A stretch of 64,000 nt of DNA from the NCBI GenBank assembly GCA_900542355.1, contig UQNE01000009.1, positions 45,603 through 109,602 on the forward strand. Reading direction: 5' to 3'. The stretch comes from an uncultured Bacteroidales bacterium. Its GTDB lineage: Bacteria > Bacteroidota > Bacteroidia > Bacteroidales > Paludibacteraceae. The notes under the pieces are model-generated. The model made no database searches and was not told the origin of the DNA. It worked only from the letters and a program-made list of their open reading frames with translations. Position 1 is the stretch's first letter. Every line of letters starts with the position of its first letter. Shown here in pieces: positions 53,176-62,458 of the stretch. A program made the translations under genes and the position numbers.

Positions 53176-53604
53176 CTATGCCGTAGGTATGCTTATTTCG
53201 CTCCATTCGGGTATATGATCCAAATACTGCACTTCGTTTTCCGTGATGTGTGCCACCACCGTCTGACCGCCGTTGTGCAGTATCAAAAACGGCACTTGCA
53301 GTGTGCGGTTGTAGGTGATGGCTTGGTCGAGTACCTTTTGCGTAAGAGGCACCGTCTCTGCCTTAAACTCCAGCAGCACTCGCGGGGTCATCTGTGGGGT
53401 ATAGACTACGGCATCACAGCGTTTTTGCGTCTCCCCCACAGTGATACACACCTCCACACCGATGAGCGACATCGGGCAATGGTAGTCGTTTACAAGGCGG
53501 TGTAGAAAATTCTGTCGCACCCATTCTTCGGGCGTAAGCCGCACATACTGCCTACGCCATTCGCAGAACACTTGCTCTTTGTGGTTGTAGATTCGCGTTT
53601 TCAT
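53176..53604 (-). CDS. Stand-alone HsdR N-terminal-like nuclease domain
   Basis: A 142-residue protein resembling the type I restriction enzyme R protein N-terminal (HSDR_N_2) domain. The PD-(D/E)XK-type site is readable as CDAVVYTP followed by VLLEFKAE, that is Asp...Glu-x-Lys. YNHKEQVFCEWRRQYVRLTPEEWVRQ is the usual N-terminal helix pair. No helicase or methylase gene is near, so it is not a restriction system. Stand-alone copies are common in Bacteroidetes with unknown role. The start MKTRIYN is fixed by a promoter that ends 8 bases upstream. Confidence 0.82.
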   Translation of the reverse strand: MKTRIYNHKEQVFCEWRRQYVRLTPEEWVRQNFLHRLVNDYHCPMSLIGVEVCITVGETQKRCDAVVYTPQMTPRVLLEFKAETVPLTQKVLDQAITYNRTLQVPFLILHNGGQTVVAHITENEVQYLDHIPEWSEISIPTA

Positions 53605-53612
53605 TTGCTCTG

Positions 53613-53643
53613 CAAAGATACGATTATTTTTGCAAATACGCAA
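53613..53643 (-). promoter_or_regulatory. Promoter of the HsdR-like gene, nearly leaderless
   Basis: Leftward TTG at 53643-53641, 20 bases, TATCTTTG at 53620-53613; the spacer starts CGTATTTGCAAAA. The ATG is at 53604, giving a leader of only a few bases. Confidence 0.75.
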
Positions 53644-53649
53644 ACCAAT

Positions 53650-53700
53650 TTACAATGCACAATGCATAATGTATAATGCACAATGTACAATGCATAATGT
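53650..53700. repeat. ATTATGCATT-type dispersed repeat, copy 2
   Basis: ACAATGCACAATGCATAATG, then further AATGCA and GTACAATGC units: the reverse complement of the sequence at 50185-50272. Confidence 0.65.
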
Positions 53701-53709
53701 GAGCAGGTT

Positions 53710-54438
53710 TTAGCGGAGGGTCTTTAGGTAGGCTTTGCGGGAATCGCTAATGCGGAAACTCTCGACGGCTTTTTGGATGGTTTTGCGGTGTGTCCAATCG
53801 GGCAGCAGGTGTTGCTTGAGATAAGGAACGGTGGCTTCGTATTGCTTGGCAAGGGCGGTGGCAAAATACCACGCTACGCCCATTCGCACATAGTAGTGGT
53901 CGTTTGCTATCTTTGCCACTCGCTCTAATAGGGTAGGGCAGAACCGGTCGTCTAAGAAATAGGTCATCAGCATATTGATGCCGAAACGGATAGTGAACGG
54001 CTCAGTGCTTTTTGTCCATCGCAGGCAGTGCGACAGTAGGTTTTGCGGCTCGGACTTCATCGCTTTGCGGAATGCACGCGGTTTGACCACATCGCAGGTT
54101 GCCCAGTTATCCACTTCGGGCAACCACCGGTCTAAGAGCGCAATCGTTTTGCCTAAGTCGGTCTCTTCGCAAATCAGCAGTCCGCAGAGCGTTTTCTCCT
54201 CGTAGTAGGTATGGGGAACGGCATTGATAAACGCTTCTTTATCAATCGGTTGTGCGGTTTTACCCGGTGTTTGCGTGATTTTATCGGGTGTTTGGGCAAT
54301 GCGCTTTGCCAGTTGGCGCAAGGCGGGCATACGCACACCTATCACATTTTCGGGCGGTACATCAGGCATCAGTTTGCTATGAAACTGCCGATAGCGGTCG
54401 TCTTGGAGCGCAAAGAGCAGGCGTTGTATCTCCGTCAT
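53710..54438 (-). CDS. AlkD-like DNA alkylation repair protein
   Basis: A 242-residue HEAT-like helical-repeat protein of the DNA alkylation repair (AlkD) family. Family wording is seen in VIGVRMPALRQLAKRIA, EEKTLCGLLI, WATCDVVKPRAFRK, RFGINMLMTYFL and YYVRMGVAWYFATAL. AlkD excises N3- and N7-alkyl purines. Members in Bacteroidetes vary and some may lack glycosylase activity. It lies 6 bases after the giant T9SS gene on the same strand, with no promoter of its own visible, so it may be transcribed with that gene. Confidence 0.88.
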   Translation of the reverse strand: MTEIQRLLFALQDDRYRQFHSKLMPDVPPENVIGVRMPALRQLAKRIAQTPDKITQTPGKTAQPIDKEAFINAVPHTYYEEKTLCGLLICEETDLGKTIALLDRWLPEVDNWATCDVVKPRAFRKAMKSEPQNLLSHCLRWTKSTEPFTIRFGINMLMTYFLDDRFCPTLLERVAKIANDHYYVRMGVAWYFATALAKQYEATVPYLKQHLLPDWTHRKTIQKAVESFRISDSRKAYLKTLR

Positions 54439-54444
54439 AAGGCG

Positions 54445-57400
54445 TTATCGTACAAGCACTTTGCTCTTTGCTGCAAAGCCCGATTGCAGTTCGGTTTGCA
54501 CCAATACCACTCCGCTCGGTGCGCTGAGTGTCAGCATCGGGGTACTGTGCGAGGGGTGTACCTCGGCTATCAGTCGGCCAACCACATCGTATATTCTCAC
54601 GCTTGCAATCGCACCTGAAGCCACTACGGACATACTCTGCGCCATTGTAGAGAAGGCACTGACGGTCTGCTCGCCGTCGGCGGGGTTGATGACCTCGGGG
54701 TTGTCGGTAGGCGTCTGCGGCTCTTTGGCCGGACTCTGGATGTAGTAGCGGAGTTGGTGGTTGGCGGGTGTAGCGATACGGATACGCGAGTCGTTGTAGA
54801 TACGGCGGCGCATACCGGTCAGGTTATCACAGAGATAGCACTCTTGCTCCCAGGTGTTGCTCAACCCGAAATAGAGGGTGAGGCTGTCGGTGCGATAGTC
54901 GTCGCCGATGATAAAGCCGAGAGGTACGACACCAATCTCTTTGCGGATGTCGATTGCCAAAGGCTGTGCGCCCGCCAAGGTGTAGATGTTGAGCGGTGAT
55001 ACCGATACCGTACCCGTGTTGCCGGCTTCGATACCCGAGGAGATAGCAATCACATCCTCCTCGGCATTGTACTCGTTGTGCGCAAAATCCATTGCCGCCA
55101 GCGTAGCGTAGGCGCGGTTGTCGTCGTTGTAGGCTACGATGTGCATTATCTCTCGGTTGAGGATATGTCCGTTGGTGCGGCGTGGTGCTTTGCTGCCCGT
55201 TTGAGCAGGTTCGGCAGTGGTCATGGCGAAGCACGACTTCGGAATATTGATTTTCAGTTCTTTGCCTGCAGTCTTTGCCGTGAGCATAACCGATTGCATC
55301 GGTGCTACAAAGCGATCTGCATAGTTGGAGGTATTCGCCGATACCGTTTGCCAGGAGCCATTCTTCTGATAACGGAAAGTGCCTTGTTGCAGCAGGTCGG
55401 TATTGGTTTCGAGCAGTAGGAATACATCGAGGTATGCCATAGCGGGGTTGCCCAGCAAGAACTCGTTGCTTTCAGTTTGGTTGGTCAGCGTAACGGTCAT
55501 TGTACCGTCGGCATCGGGGGTAAATGCCAACTTGCCGGCGTTGGTGCGGTCGAGAGTAACCTTGTGGGTGGTTGGATTGCCGTCCTTGTCGTAGTACGAG
55601 TAGGTGGCATCCGTCTTGGGCAGACGAATCTCCAATTCTTCCGCATTGTTGCTTGATCCCCAACCCGCTGCAGCAAAGCCTTGTCCCGGGCGCAACGGTT
55701 CGTCTAAGGCATTCGATTCGACGAAAGCGGCTGTGGTGCTGGGGATAGTCAGTGCTCCCTCGGTATCGTAGAATTGGCGTACACTTTGGTTGTAGTAGGA
55801 AGCCCACAAGGCATACGCAGCAGTGACAGTGCGAGTGCCTTGGAAATTGCTGACGATGAAATCTTGCGTGTAGTTGCCCGTCTGCTTGTTAGGCTCCAGG
55901 TTCTTCGGGCTAGCAACATAAGTGCCGGAGTGGGGTATGAAGAGGTCGCCTGAGTACATGCCTTGCAGCGGAGCGGAGAGGGTATTCCAATAGGTCGATT
56001 GGAAAGCCATATCCACAAAGGCTTGGTCGTAGGTGAGGTTCTCTTGTCCGAGCACATGCGTGCCACGGCGGAACTGCACTTTCTTGCAGATAGCCGAGTG
56101 GTAGTTGACATCGGTGGTGTAGAGGTTCTCCTTTTCTATGTAGGGGTATTGGTCGGCAGGCAATCCGTCGGGTATGATGACCAAGCTGTTTGCCAACGGG
56201 GAGTAGCCCACTTTGCTCACTTCGCCGTTGATGTATCCTCGCCAGTTTTGGTCTTCTCCCCAGTGGTAGTAGCCATCGTCGGCTGCGTGAACGGGCGACC
56301 AAATCAGCGTATCGGGGATGACCAGAATGGTGATGTACGAATAGCCGATCCAGCAACCTTGCTCGCTCTTTTTGTCCTGCAAGTCGCCTCCACGGGTGCG
56401 CATTTGGGTACGCAGGGTGTATTCGTAGCCCGCCCGCATTTGGTCGCTATTGGGTATCCAGTAGCCGGGGTGTCCCTCGCCCGGGTATTTGTCGGGATCC
56501 TTATCGGAAATCTCCTGCATTACCTTTACATGGGCTTCGTTGATAGGCTTAAAATAGATAGTATCACCTGTTTTGTAGTACTTGCTCTTATCTGCCAACT
56601 CGGTGTAGATACGGTCTTGTGTGTAACGCATGCTGAAGTTCCGGTCGTTCATCTTGCGCAGGATGAGCGAGTCGGTGGTGCCGTTGGGATCGATATGCGT
56701 ACTATCCCAAGCCAAGATGACATCGGTTCCGATAGCAGCCACCGGTATGCCGAAGCGGGTGTTGGCTTCGCTTTGCGTCATACGGATACGGGGTACTTGC
56801 CCGGTAGGAGTGTTGTTGCGGTGAATACCGAGGTCTAACTCGTAGTCGCTCGGGTTGCTGAATACCATCAAGAAGGTAGGCGAAGTACATTCGTTGAGTA
56901 TGTATTCGGTATCTTTGTATTTTACGCGAGCCGTCTTGGCAGTAGGGAATACCCAGTAGCGCACGGTGTCTTGCGAGCGCATGTAGAAGTAGTCTTTCTC
57001 CAATGCCAATCGCAGCAATCCACGGCGGCATAGATCCATTATCACATTGTAGTTTTCTGGGTTGGTCCAATAATTTTCACCCGGCTGTAGGTCGTGATAA
57101 TCGGTTACATAGTAGTTGGTTTGTTGGTTATTAATCAGTGTTTCCGGATCACGACGCATATCGGCAATCGCCTCTTTTATTTTTTTGCGTGTATAGCCGT
57201 ATTGCTTTAGGTAGGCGGCATCGGCAATGTCCTGTGCCGCTTGATCGGTAGGTTTCTTTAGGCCTTTGAGGTAGGCATTGTAGTAGATGCTATCGAAGTC
57301 GTATCCTTGGAGCCACTCGCCTCGTGCCAGTGTGCTGAGGGTAACGCTTTGGTCGCCATCCATGATGTTGCCTTTTACCAATATCTCGAGCGGGTATCGC

Positions 57401-60400
57401 TCGTTGGCACACTGCCCCTTGGCTGGATAGGTCTCGCCGTTGAAGAGGAAAGAGGTGCGTTCAAAGACGGGCAGTACGGTACGCATAGCGCACTCTGTAC
57501 TCGGCAGATCTTTTTCGGAATATGCAGTGCGCACTTCGTAGTCGATCTTTGGGTGGAGCAACGACGCCTTGACGATCTCTGCGATATATAGCACCCAACG
57601 CGAAGTGTTGTTCTCGGTAACTTTTACATAACCAATATGGGTGTTGTTCTTGGCGTCGTCTTTGGCATGTTTGCTGACGGTATCGAGGAACTGTGCCAGA
57701 TTGGTGTAGGTATCTTTTGCATCGGGTGTGAAATCTGCAGACTGAGGGAGCGGAACATAGCCGCAAGTATCGCCTAAGAGGTTGTAGTAGTTGAGTTTGA
57801 GGGCGGTATCGTTGGTGTTGTCGTATATCTGGTAGTACAGATTGTTTTTGACATAACTATTGACAAATTTGGTGTAATCGACACGGATGACGGTAGCGGT
57901 GTGGTCTTCACCATCTTGGTCAGTTAGGCACTCGGTAGAGGCTTGGAACGCCTCGAGCGGCAGACGCGAAGCATAGAGCCACACATCGTCCACGAGGAAG
58001 TCGTTGCCACTATTGGTGGCGGCATAGTTGTAGAGGACAATGCGTGATTCGGAATAATCGAGCGTAGAAACCAACGGAAAGTTGATCTGACGCCACAACC
58101 CTGTGGTACTCTTGCCACCATTGTCGATTTCGCCCACTTCATATCTTTCGATTTCTTCCCAATCGCCATTTTTTGTCAATCCTTCTACACTGACGCTGAA
58201 GTCGGGGTTTGATCCAACGCTACTCGACTTTGTTCCATTGCAAAGCCACATAGCGCAAAACATCTGCTGTCCGGAACAAAGCGAGGCATTGGTGGTGAGC
58301 GTTACCACTTTACCTGCTTCTTGCGCACCATCCACATACAAGCAGTAGCCTTCTGCAGGACCGCCTGTGTGCTGTGATGTAGGTTTGTACCAATTACAGT
58401 TCCAATCGCGAGTTCCGAGTTGGTTGATGATGGCATATTCGCCATAGTAGGGGAAAGCCTCTTTGGCTTTTTCGTTGCGTCGTTGGCTCTTGTAGTTGCC
58501 TTTTTCATCAGTGAGTACGCTTCGTGGATAGGTGAATCCATAAGTGGACTCCGAGGCAGGCAGAGGATAAGGATATAGCATAGGTTCAGTTGTGCCGGGT
58601 TTATCGAAATCGAAATTCTGCTCGGCAAGCATAATATAGTTGCGCTGAATTTCCTCTTTGGTAATAAGCGGTTTAGCACTCGGTCCGTATAGTGCGGTAT
58701 CTCGTGTGAGCGTAGATGCATTTTTTGACCAAGTGACGGTGAAATGCGCCAATAGAAGGGTGTCACCCGTAATATATTTCTCTTTGAAAGTTCCTTTTGT
58801 TACCCCATTCTTCTGTGGTACGACCCACACCGCCCATTGCATGGTGGTATCTTTGTCGTATTTAACACGGAAATAATCGTAATTCCCATTTACATCGTTG
58901 TAGTAATCGGCTTTCTTATCGCTGCGTGCGCTGAACTCATCTGTGTATTTGGAATTCATATTTTTCCAGCCGTTCTTTCCATCCCAACGATAAGTCCATG
59001 GCCAATAGTCTTTTGCAGCCTCTGTGCGAGCAAAAGCGCCATTGTCCATTTTTACCCAATAGTGTTTGTCGGAATTTTTAGCCCCGAGCGGGCGTACCAA
59101 CTCGTAGTCGCATTGCAGATTTACTTCTGCTCCCAATGGTACAACAAAGGTATGCTCCTCGAAATACTTACCTGCCTTAGGCGTGCATTCTGCCAATTCG
59201 CTTGCTATTTGGGCTTTGTAGGCTTCGGTTTCGCCTTCCTCTTCAATTTCGGGACGCAGGTGGAATATCTGACGATAGGAGAGAGTAGGTTCGGTGAGGG
59301 AAACCAACTGATTGTTAGCATCTTTCTCTACTATATAGTCAGTATAGTTGCTCACATCGCATGCAATATCCAGTTCCAACTCTTCGTCTAAATGAATGAT
59401 GGGAGAAGGAAGGTGCGTTTGGTCGTAGTCTTTAATCTCGGTGTTCCGATAGTTTGACGGCATCAAAAAGTACACGCCTTTTGAATGCTTGGGGTCGGCA
59501 TTGAGCGATGAGAATGGTGCATCATTTTTTATCCCATGAGGGAATAAAGTCCAAAAGTTGGCAAGTGTGCGTATGGTGCCGTCTTTCTCGGTATAGTACT
59601 GTGGGTCGCGCCCCGTGTTGTAGTCGTACCAACGCATATAACCAAAGAAATTGCGCTCTTTTAGTTTGAGCGTTATGTCTTGTCCTTTGGTATAGTATAT
59701 GGTTGTTTCGTAGGTGTGTACCTGTTGTCGTCCGGTGGAATCAAAGGTGGCATAACCTTTTCCGCGATTAGGCTTATACTCTACATATTGCTCTACACCA
59801 CTTTCATTGATTTGCTCAATGGTGATAGTTTCGTAAGTGTAGAAAGCACGATTGTCATTGTTTTCTTCTCCCGGGCGGGGGTAGCGAATGCGCAGTGTGA
59901 TGTCTGTGCTGCGTTTCGAGCCGGTATAGGGCTGTACGGTGATGGTGATTTGATTTCCACTGCGTGTAGCAGTCGCCCATGTTTCTCCCGAACCCGTGTA
60001 AGTGAATAGGTAAGTTGTTTTGGCAGCCTTGTTCGTATTGGTACTTGTAGGGCTGACATCTATGACATTGTTTGGGTTTTTGATGAAGCGCAGGGGCTTT
60101 CCGCCGAGGCTGGCAGTATAGAGGGCAATACCTGTAGCAAAATCCACTTGGTCGATAGCGAAAGTGTATGTACCTCCGTCTTTGCCGACAGCGAGTTTGT
60201 TGTTTTGTACATCCGCCATTGTGGTATGCGAAGAGAGGGCATATTCGGTCCATGTATTCCACTCTTGTCGTCCAATAGGTACTTTTTGTGAAACAGATTC
60301 GATGCCTACTCCTGTGGCGCAGATGGTGAGCGTATCCATATAGCGATACCATTTGTATGCATCCGGTCCGCCTGTACTATTCGAACGACAAACATTGCGC

Positions 60401-61593
60401 GGTCCTGCACCTACAGGCTTGATTGTAAAAGACATAGGTGTAGATGCTACATAGATGTATTGCATCATATTACGCGGTTGGGTCTCTTGGTATTGGTTAT
60501 AGATGTCGGCAGGGAAACTGGAGTTTTTGAGGTTTGAGGTTTGGTCTCTCGGGTTGTAGTCGCCCCAATAGCGTTTGTCCGACAGGGCTTGCGAGAAACT
60601 CGGCATAAGCGAACAGGTTTCATCGTTCGGGTTGGCTTTGTAGCCCCAATGGAATGCAAAGGCGACTCCGTTGCTTGCCAAATTATCTTCGGTAAGCGTG
60701 GTTGTAGTTGTGCTTTTCACAATCTTGGTGGTGGTATTGAGAGTTGATACACAACCATAGTAGGAAGAAGTGGTCAGTGTAGGACTGATAATGTCGAATA
60801 CTGCCAATTCATCTTCGTACCCCCATGTGAACGAGGCTGCTGCTGCTGCGGTGTATTCGTTGTTTGGGTTATTTGCTGCATCTCTAGGCGAACCTGTTTT
60901 CCACTCGGCATAAGGGAACAAAATATGCTGTCCGCTTTTATCCTCAAAGAGGTTTGCTTTAGATAAATTTTGATTCCATTTGACAGAGAAATCTACACTC
61001 TTAGCGTCTTTGTAGTAGTGCCATTGCTCGAAGGTGATGGGGGAGGAGGTGGCAGAGAGTGCGAAGGCCGGGGCAGAGTAAGCGAGGGAGAGAGTGGTCT
61101 GCTGGTTGGTCCAACTGATAGTGCCTGTAGCGGTGCCAGAGGCAGGGTAGTTGTAGGCGGTAGTCCACGAGTGGGTGAAGACGCTTGATTTGGCTTGGTC
61201 TTTTACCAACGACAGCGTATTGTTGTTGTCGGTATTCACACTGAGCCAGTTGCCTGTGGCGATGTTTTGATAGCGGCGGAGGTTGGAATCAGCGTTTTCG
61301 TCTTTGACGCTGCGCCACAGTGCGTTAGCAGAGATCGATTTGCGGTCTATGGCGGCGATAGTGCCTTGTGGTGCTGTTGCCGTCAAAGTGCCGTTTTTGT
61401 CCGCCAGGCAATGCCCGTCGATGGTGATAGATATGGTATCGCCGAGGGTAACGGCATTGACGACCGAGTCGGCTGCTATCTTGGCTTGCAGTCGGTTCAC
61501 GCCGATGAGGGCAGAGAGTATAAGGATCGCGCCCGCGCACGCGAAAGAAAAAACGAAACTACGGTGTTGGGTTCGGTTATTTACGCTTTGCAT
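54445..61593 (-). CDS. Giant type IX-secreted surface protein
   Basis: A 2,382-residue protein. A signal peptide covers residues ~1-37 (hydrophobic AGAILILSALIGV, cleavage near LQA-KIA). The body is beta-rich with many Asn, Thr, Tyr and Asp. It includes a BACON-like segment (~500-590, with ITVQPYTGSKRSTDITLRI), a lectin- or MAM-like beta-sandwich (~1085-1215, ending FLVDDVWLY), and long stretches I cannot assign. The last ~75 residues form a type A T9SS sorting domain: VRIYDVVGRLIAEV, then LSAPSGVVLVQ and a final KSKVLVR. It would be exported, trimmed and attached to surface lipopolysaccharide. I see no catalytic motif. It overlaps the small upstream gene by 17 bases. Confidence 0.88.
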   Translation of the reverse strand: MQSVNNRTQHRSFVFSFACAGAILILSALIGVNRLQAKIAADSVVNAVTLGDTISITIDGHCLADKNGTLTATAPQGTIAAIDRKSISANALWRSVKDENADSNLRRYQNIATGNWLSVNTDNNNTLSLVKDQAKSSVFTHSWTTAYNYPASGTATGTISWTNQQTTLSLAYSAPAFALSATSSPITFEQWHYYKDAKSVDFSVKWNQNLSKANLFEDKSGQHILFPYAEWKTGSPRDAANNPNNEYTAAAAASFTWGYEDELAVFDIISPTLTTSSYYGCVSTLNTTTKIVKSTTTTTLTEDNLASNGVAFAFHWGYKANPNDETCSLMPSFSQALSDKRYWGDYNPRDQTSNLKNSSFPADIYNQYQETQPRNMMQYIYVASTPMSFTIKPVGAGPRNVCRSNSTGGPDAYKWYRYMDTLTICATGVGIESVSQKVPIGRQEWNTWTEYALSSHTTMADVQNNKLAVGKDGGTYTFAIDQVDFATGIALYTASLGGKPLRFIKNPNNVIDVSPTSTNTNKAAKTTYLFTYTGSGETWATATRSGNQITITVQPYTGSKRSTDITLRIRYPRPGEENNDNRAFYTYETITIEQINESGVEQYVEYKPNRGKGYATFDSTGRQQVHTYETTIYYTKGQDITLKLKERNFFGYMRWYDYNTGRDPQYYTEKDGTIRTLANFWTLFPHGIKNDAPFSSLNADPKHSKGVYFLMPSNYRNTEIKDYDQTHLPSPIIHLDEELELDIACDVSNYTDYIVEKDANNQLVSLTEPTLSYRQIFHLRPEIEEEGETEAYKAQIASELAECTPKAGKYFEEHTFVVPLGAEVNLQCDYELVRPLGAKNSDKHYWVKMDNGAFARTEAAKDYWPWTYRWDGKNGWKNMNSKYTDEFSARSDKKADYYNDVNGNYDYFRVKYDKDTTMQWAVWVVPQKNGVTKGTFKEKYITGDTLLLAHFTVTWSKNASTLTRDTALYGPSAKPLITKEEIQRNYIMLAEQNFDFDKPGTTEPMLYPYPLPASESTYGFTYPRSVLTDEKGNYKSQRRNEKAKEAFPYYGEYAIINQLGTRDWNCNWYKPTSQHTGGPAEGYCLYVDGAQEAGKVVTLTTNASLCSGQQMFCAMWLCNGTKSSSVGSNPDFSVSVEGLTKNGDWEEIERYEVGEIDNGGKSTTGLWRQINFPLVSTLDYSESRIVLYNYAATNSGNDFLVDDVWLYASRLPLEAFQASTECLTDQDGEDHTATVIRVDYTKFVNSYVKNNLYYQIYDNTNDTALKLNYYNLLGDTCGYVPLPQSADFTPDAKDTYTNLAQFLDTVSKHAKDDAKNNTHIGYVKVTENNTSRWVLYIAEIVKASLLHPKIDYEVRTAYSEKDLPSTECAMRTVLPVFERTSFLFNGETYPAKGQCANERYPLEILVKGNIMDGDQSVTLSTLARGEWLQGYDFDSIYYNAYLKGLKKPTDQAAQDIADAAYLKQYGYTRKKIKEAIADMRRDPETLINNQQTNYYVTDYHDLQPGENYWTNPENYNVIMDLCRRGLLRLALEKDYFYMRSQDTVRYWVFPTAKTARVKYKDTEYILNECTSPTFLMVFSNPSDYELDLGIHRNNTPTGQVPRIRMTQSEANTRFGIPVAAIGTDVILAWDSTHIDPNGTTDSLILRKMNDRNFSMRYTQDRIYTELADKSKYYKTGDTIYFKPINEAHVKVMQEISDKDPDKYPGEGHPGYWIPNSDQMRAGYEYTLRTQMRTRGGDLQDKKSEQGCWIGYSYITILVIPDTLIWSPVHAADDGYYHWGEDQNWRGYINGEVSKVGYSPLANSLVIIPDGLPADQYPYIEKENLYTTDVNYHSAICKKVQFRRGTHVLGQENLTYDQAFVDMAFQSTYWNTLSAPLQGMYSGDLFIPHSGTYVASPKNLEPNKQTGNYTQDFIVSNFQGTRTVTAAYALWASYYNQSVRQFYDTEGALTIPSTTAAFVESNALDEPLRPGQGFAAAGWGSSNNAEELEIRLPKTDATYSYYDKDGNPTTHKVTLDRTNAGKLAFTPDADGTMTVTLTNQTESNEFLLGNPAMAYLDVFLLLETNTDLLQQGTFRYQKNGSWQTVSANTSNYADRFVAPMQSVMLTAKTAGKELKINIPKSCFAMTTAEPAQTGSKAPRRTNGHILNREIMHIVAYNDDNRAYATLAAMDFAHNEYNAEEDVIAISSGIEAGNTGTVSVSPLNIYTLAGAQPLAIDIRKEIGVVPLGFIIGDDYRTDSLTLYFGLSNTWEQECYLCDNLTGMRRRIYNDSRIRIATPANHQLRYYIQSPAKEPQTPTDNPEVINPADGEQTVSAFSTMAQSMSVVASGAIASVRIYDVVGRLIAEVHPSHSTPMLTLSAPSGVVLVQTELQSGFAAKSKVLVR

Positions 61594-62008
61594 ACTTGAA
61601 TAGGTGTTTGAAAATGTGTTGTTTACTACGCACTACGACATAGACTGCCATACACAGCAGCATAGGCAGCAGCATATCGCCGATGGGGAGGTATTTGTCC
61701 TCTTGACCGATAGGCGGATTGGTAGGACGACCATTAGCGAGGAGCGAGATGTTTCGCTCTTCTATAGATGTTTGTGCTAAGATATTTTGGGATATTTCTT
61801 TATCCAAAGCATAGAAAGAGGCGGTGCGTGATGCCACCAACCCCGGGGAGGCATAGTAGATGTCGCCTCCTGTTCGATTACCGCTAAGTGCCTGTTGCTG
61901 TGCGCTATAGGCGTCTTGCTGTTGTGTGTATGGTGCACCATTTGCTCCTGCGCCTTGGAACATCGATGCACTCAAATCAAATAATTCCATTAACTTTTCT
62001 GCCTTCAT
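61577..62008 (-). CDS. Small tail-anchored protein paired with the T9SS gene
   Basis: A 143-residue protein with no N-terminal signal. It has a Gln/Ala/Ser/Tyr-rich N-terminal half (TQQQDAYSAQQQALSG), a middle with LDKEISQNILAQTSIEERN, then QEDKYLPIGDMLLPMLLCMAVYVVV as one C-terminal membrane segment and a basic tail KHLFKYAKRK. The L-P-I-G-D plus hydrophobic helix plus basic tail layout recalls small proteins seen beside large secreted proteins in Bacteroidetes (from memory, not checked). Its last 17 bases overlap the start of the giant gene, so the two are translationally linked. Confidence 0.62.
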   Translation of the reverse strand: MKAEKLMELFDLSASMFQGAGANGAPYTQQQDAYSAQQQALSGNRTGGDIYYASPGLVASRTASFYALDKEISQNILAQTSIEERNISLLANGRPTNPPIGQEDKYLPIGDMLLPMLLCMAVYVVVRSKQHIFKHLFKYAKRK

Positions 62009-62185
62009 ACCGTCTTGACTAATAGATATGGTATGAATCGTTTTGTTTAAGTTTATACTTGCTGTTTTGTACCGTTGCCGTCTGTGCGACTCTTATGGAG
62101 GACAATTGCAGTGGCAACTTGCCATTTACATCCCACAAATGGGTAAGTTTCTTTTATACAAAATCTAAAATCGTAAATTAGGGCG

Positions 62186-62216
62186 CTAAGGTACAATAAA
62201 AAAATGATATACACAA
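62186..62216 (-). promoter_or_regulatory. Near-consensus promoter of the T9SS gene pair
   Basis: Leftward TTG at 62216-62214, exactly 20 bases, then TACCTTAG at 62193-62186, one base off TAnnTTTG. The leader to 62008 is about 170 bases. Confidence 0.5.
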
Positions 62217-62458
62217 GATATTGTCTTAGAATTGGTTTATTTTTTTGATAAAGAAATGATTTTCATATAGATATTTTTGTAGATATATAGTGCGTTTGGA
62301 GTGTCATAAAATGGTGTGAATGGTAGATTGGCGGTGGATTTAGGTAGGGGAGTAGATAAATAGGCAGAATGTGTGCAATAAAAAGTGTAGTTTTGACATT
62401 TTGCTATATTATTAGTTGATTTGCTTGCATATTGATAAGATTAAATTTTGTTTTGGAT

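Noticed and set aside
53176..53604. Restriction-modification system
   Set aside because: Only an HsdR N-terminal-like nuclease domain is present; no methylase, specificity or motor gene is near.
55963..56838. Open frame (291 codons) antisense within the giant T9SS gene
   Set aside because: Val/Gly-rich shadow; the giant gene is continuous through this region.
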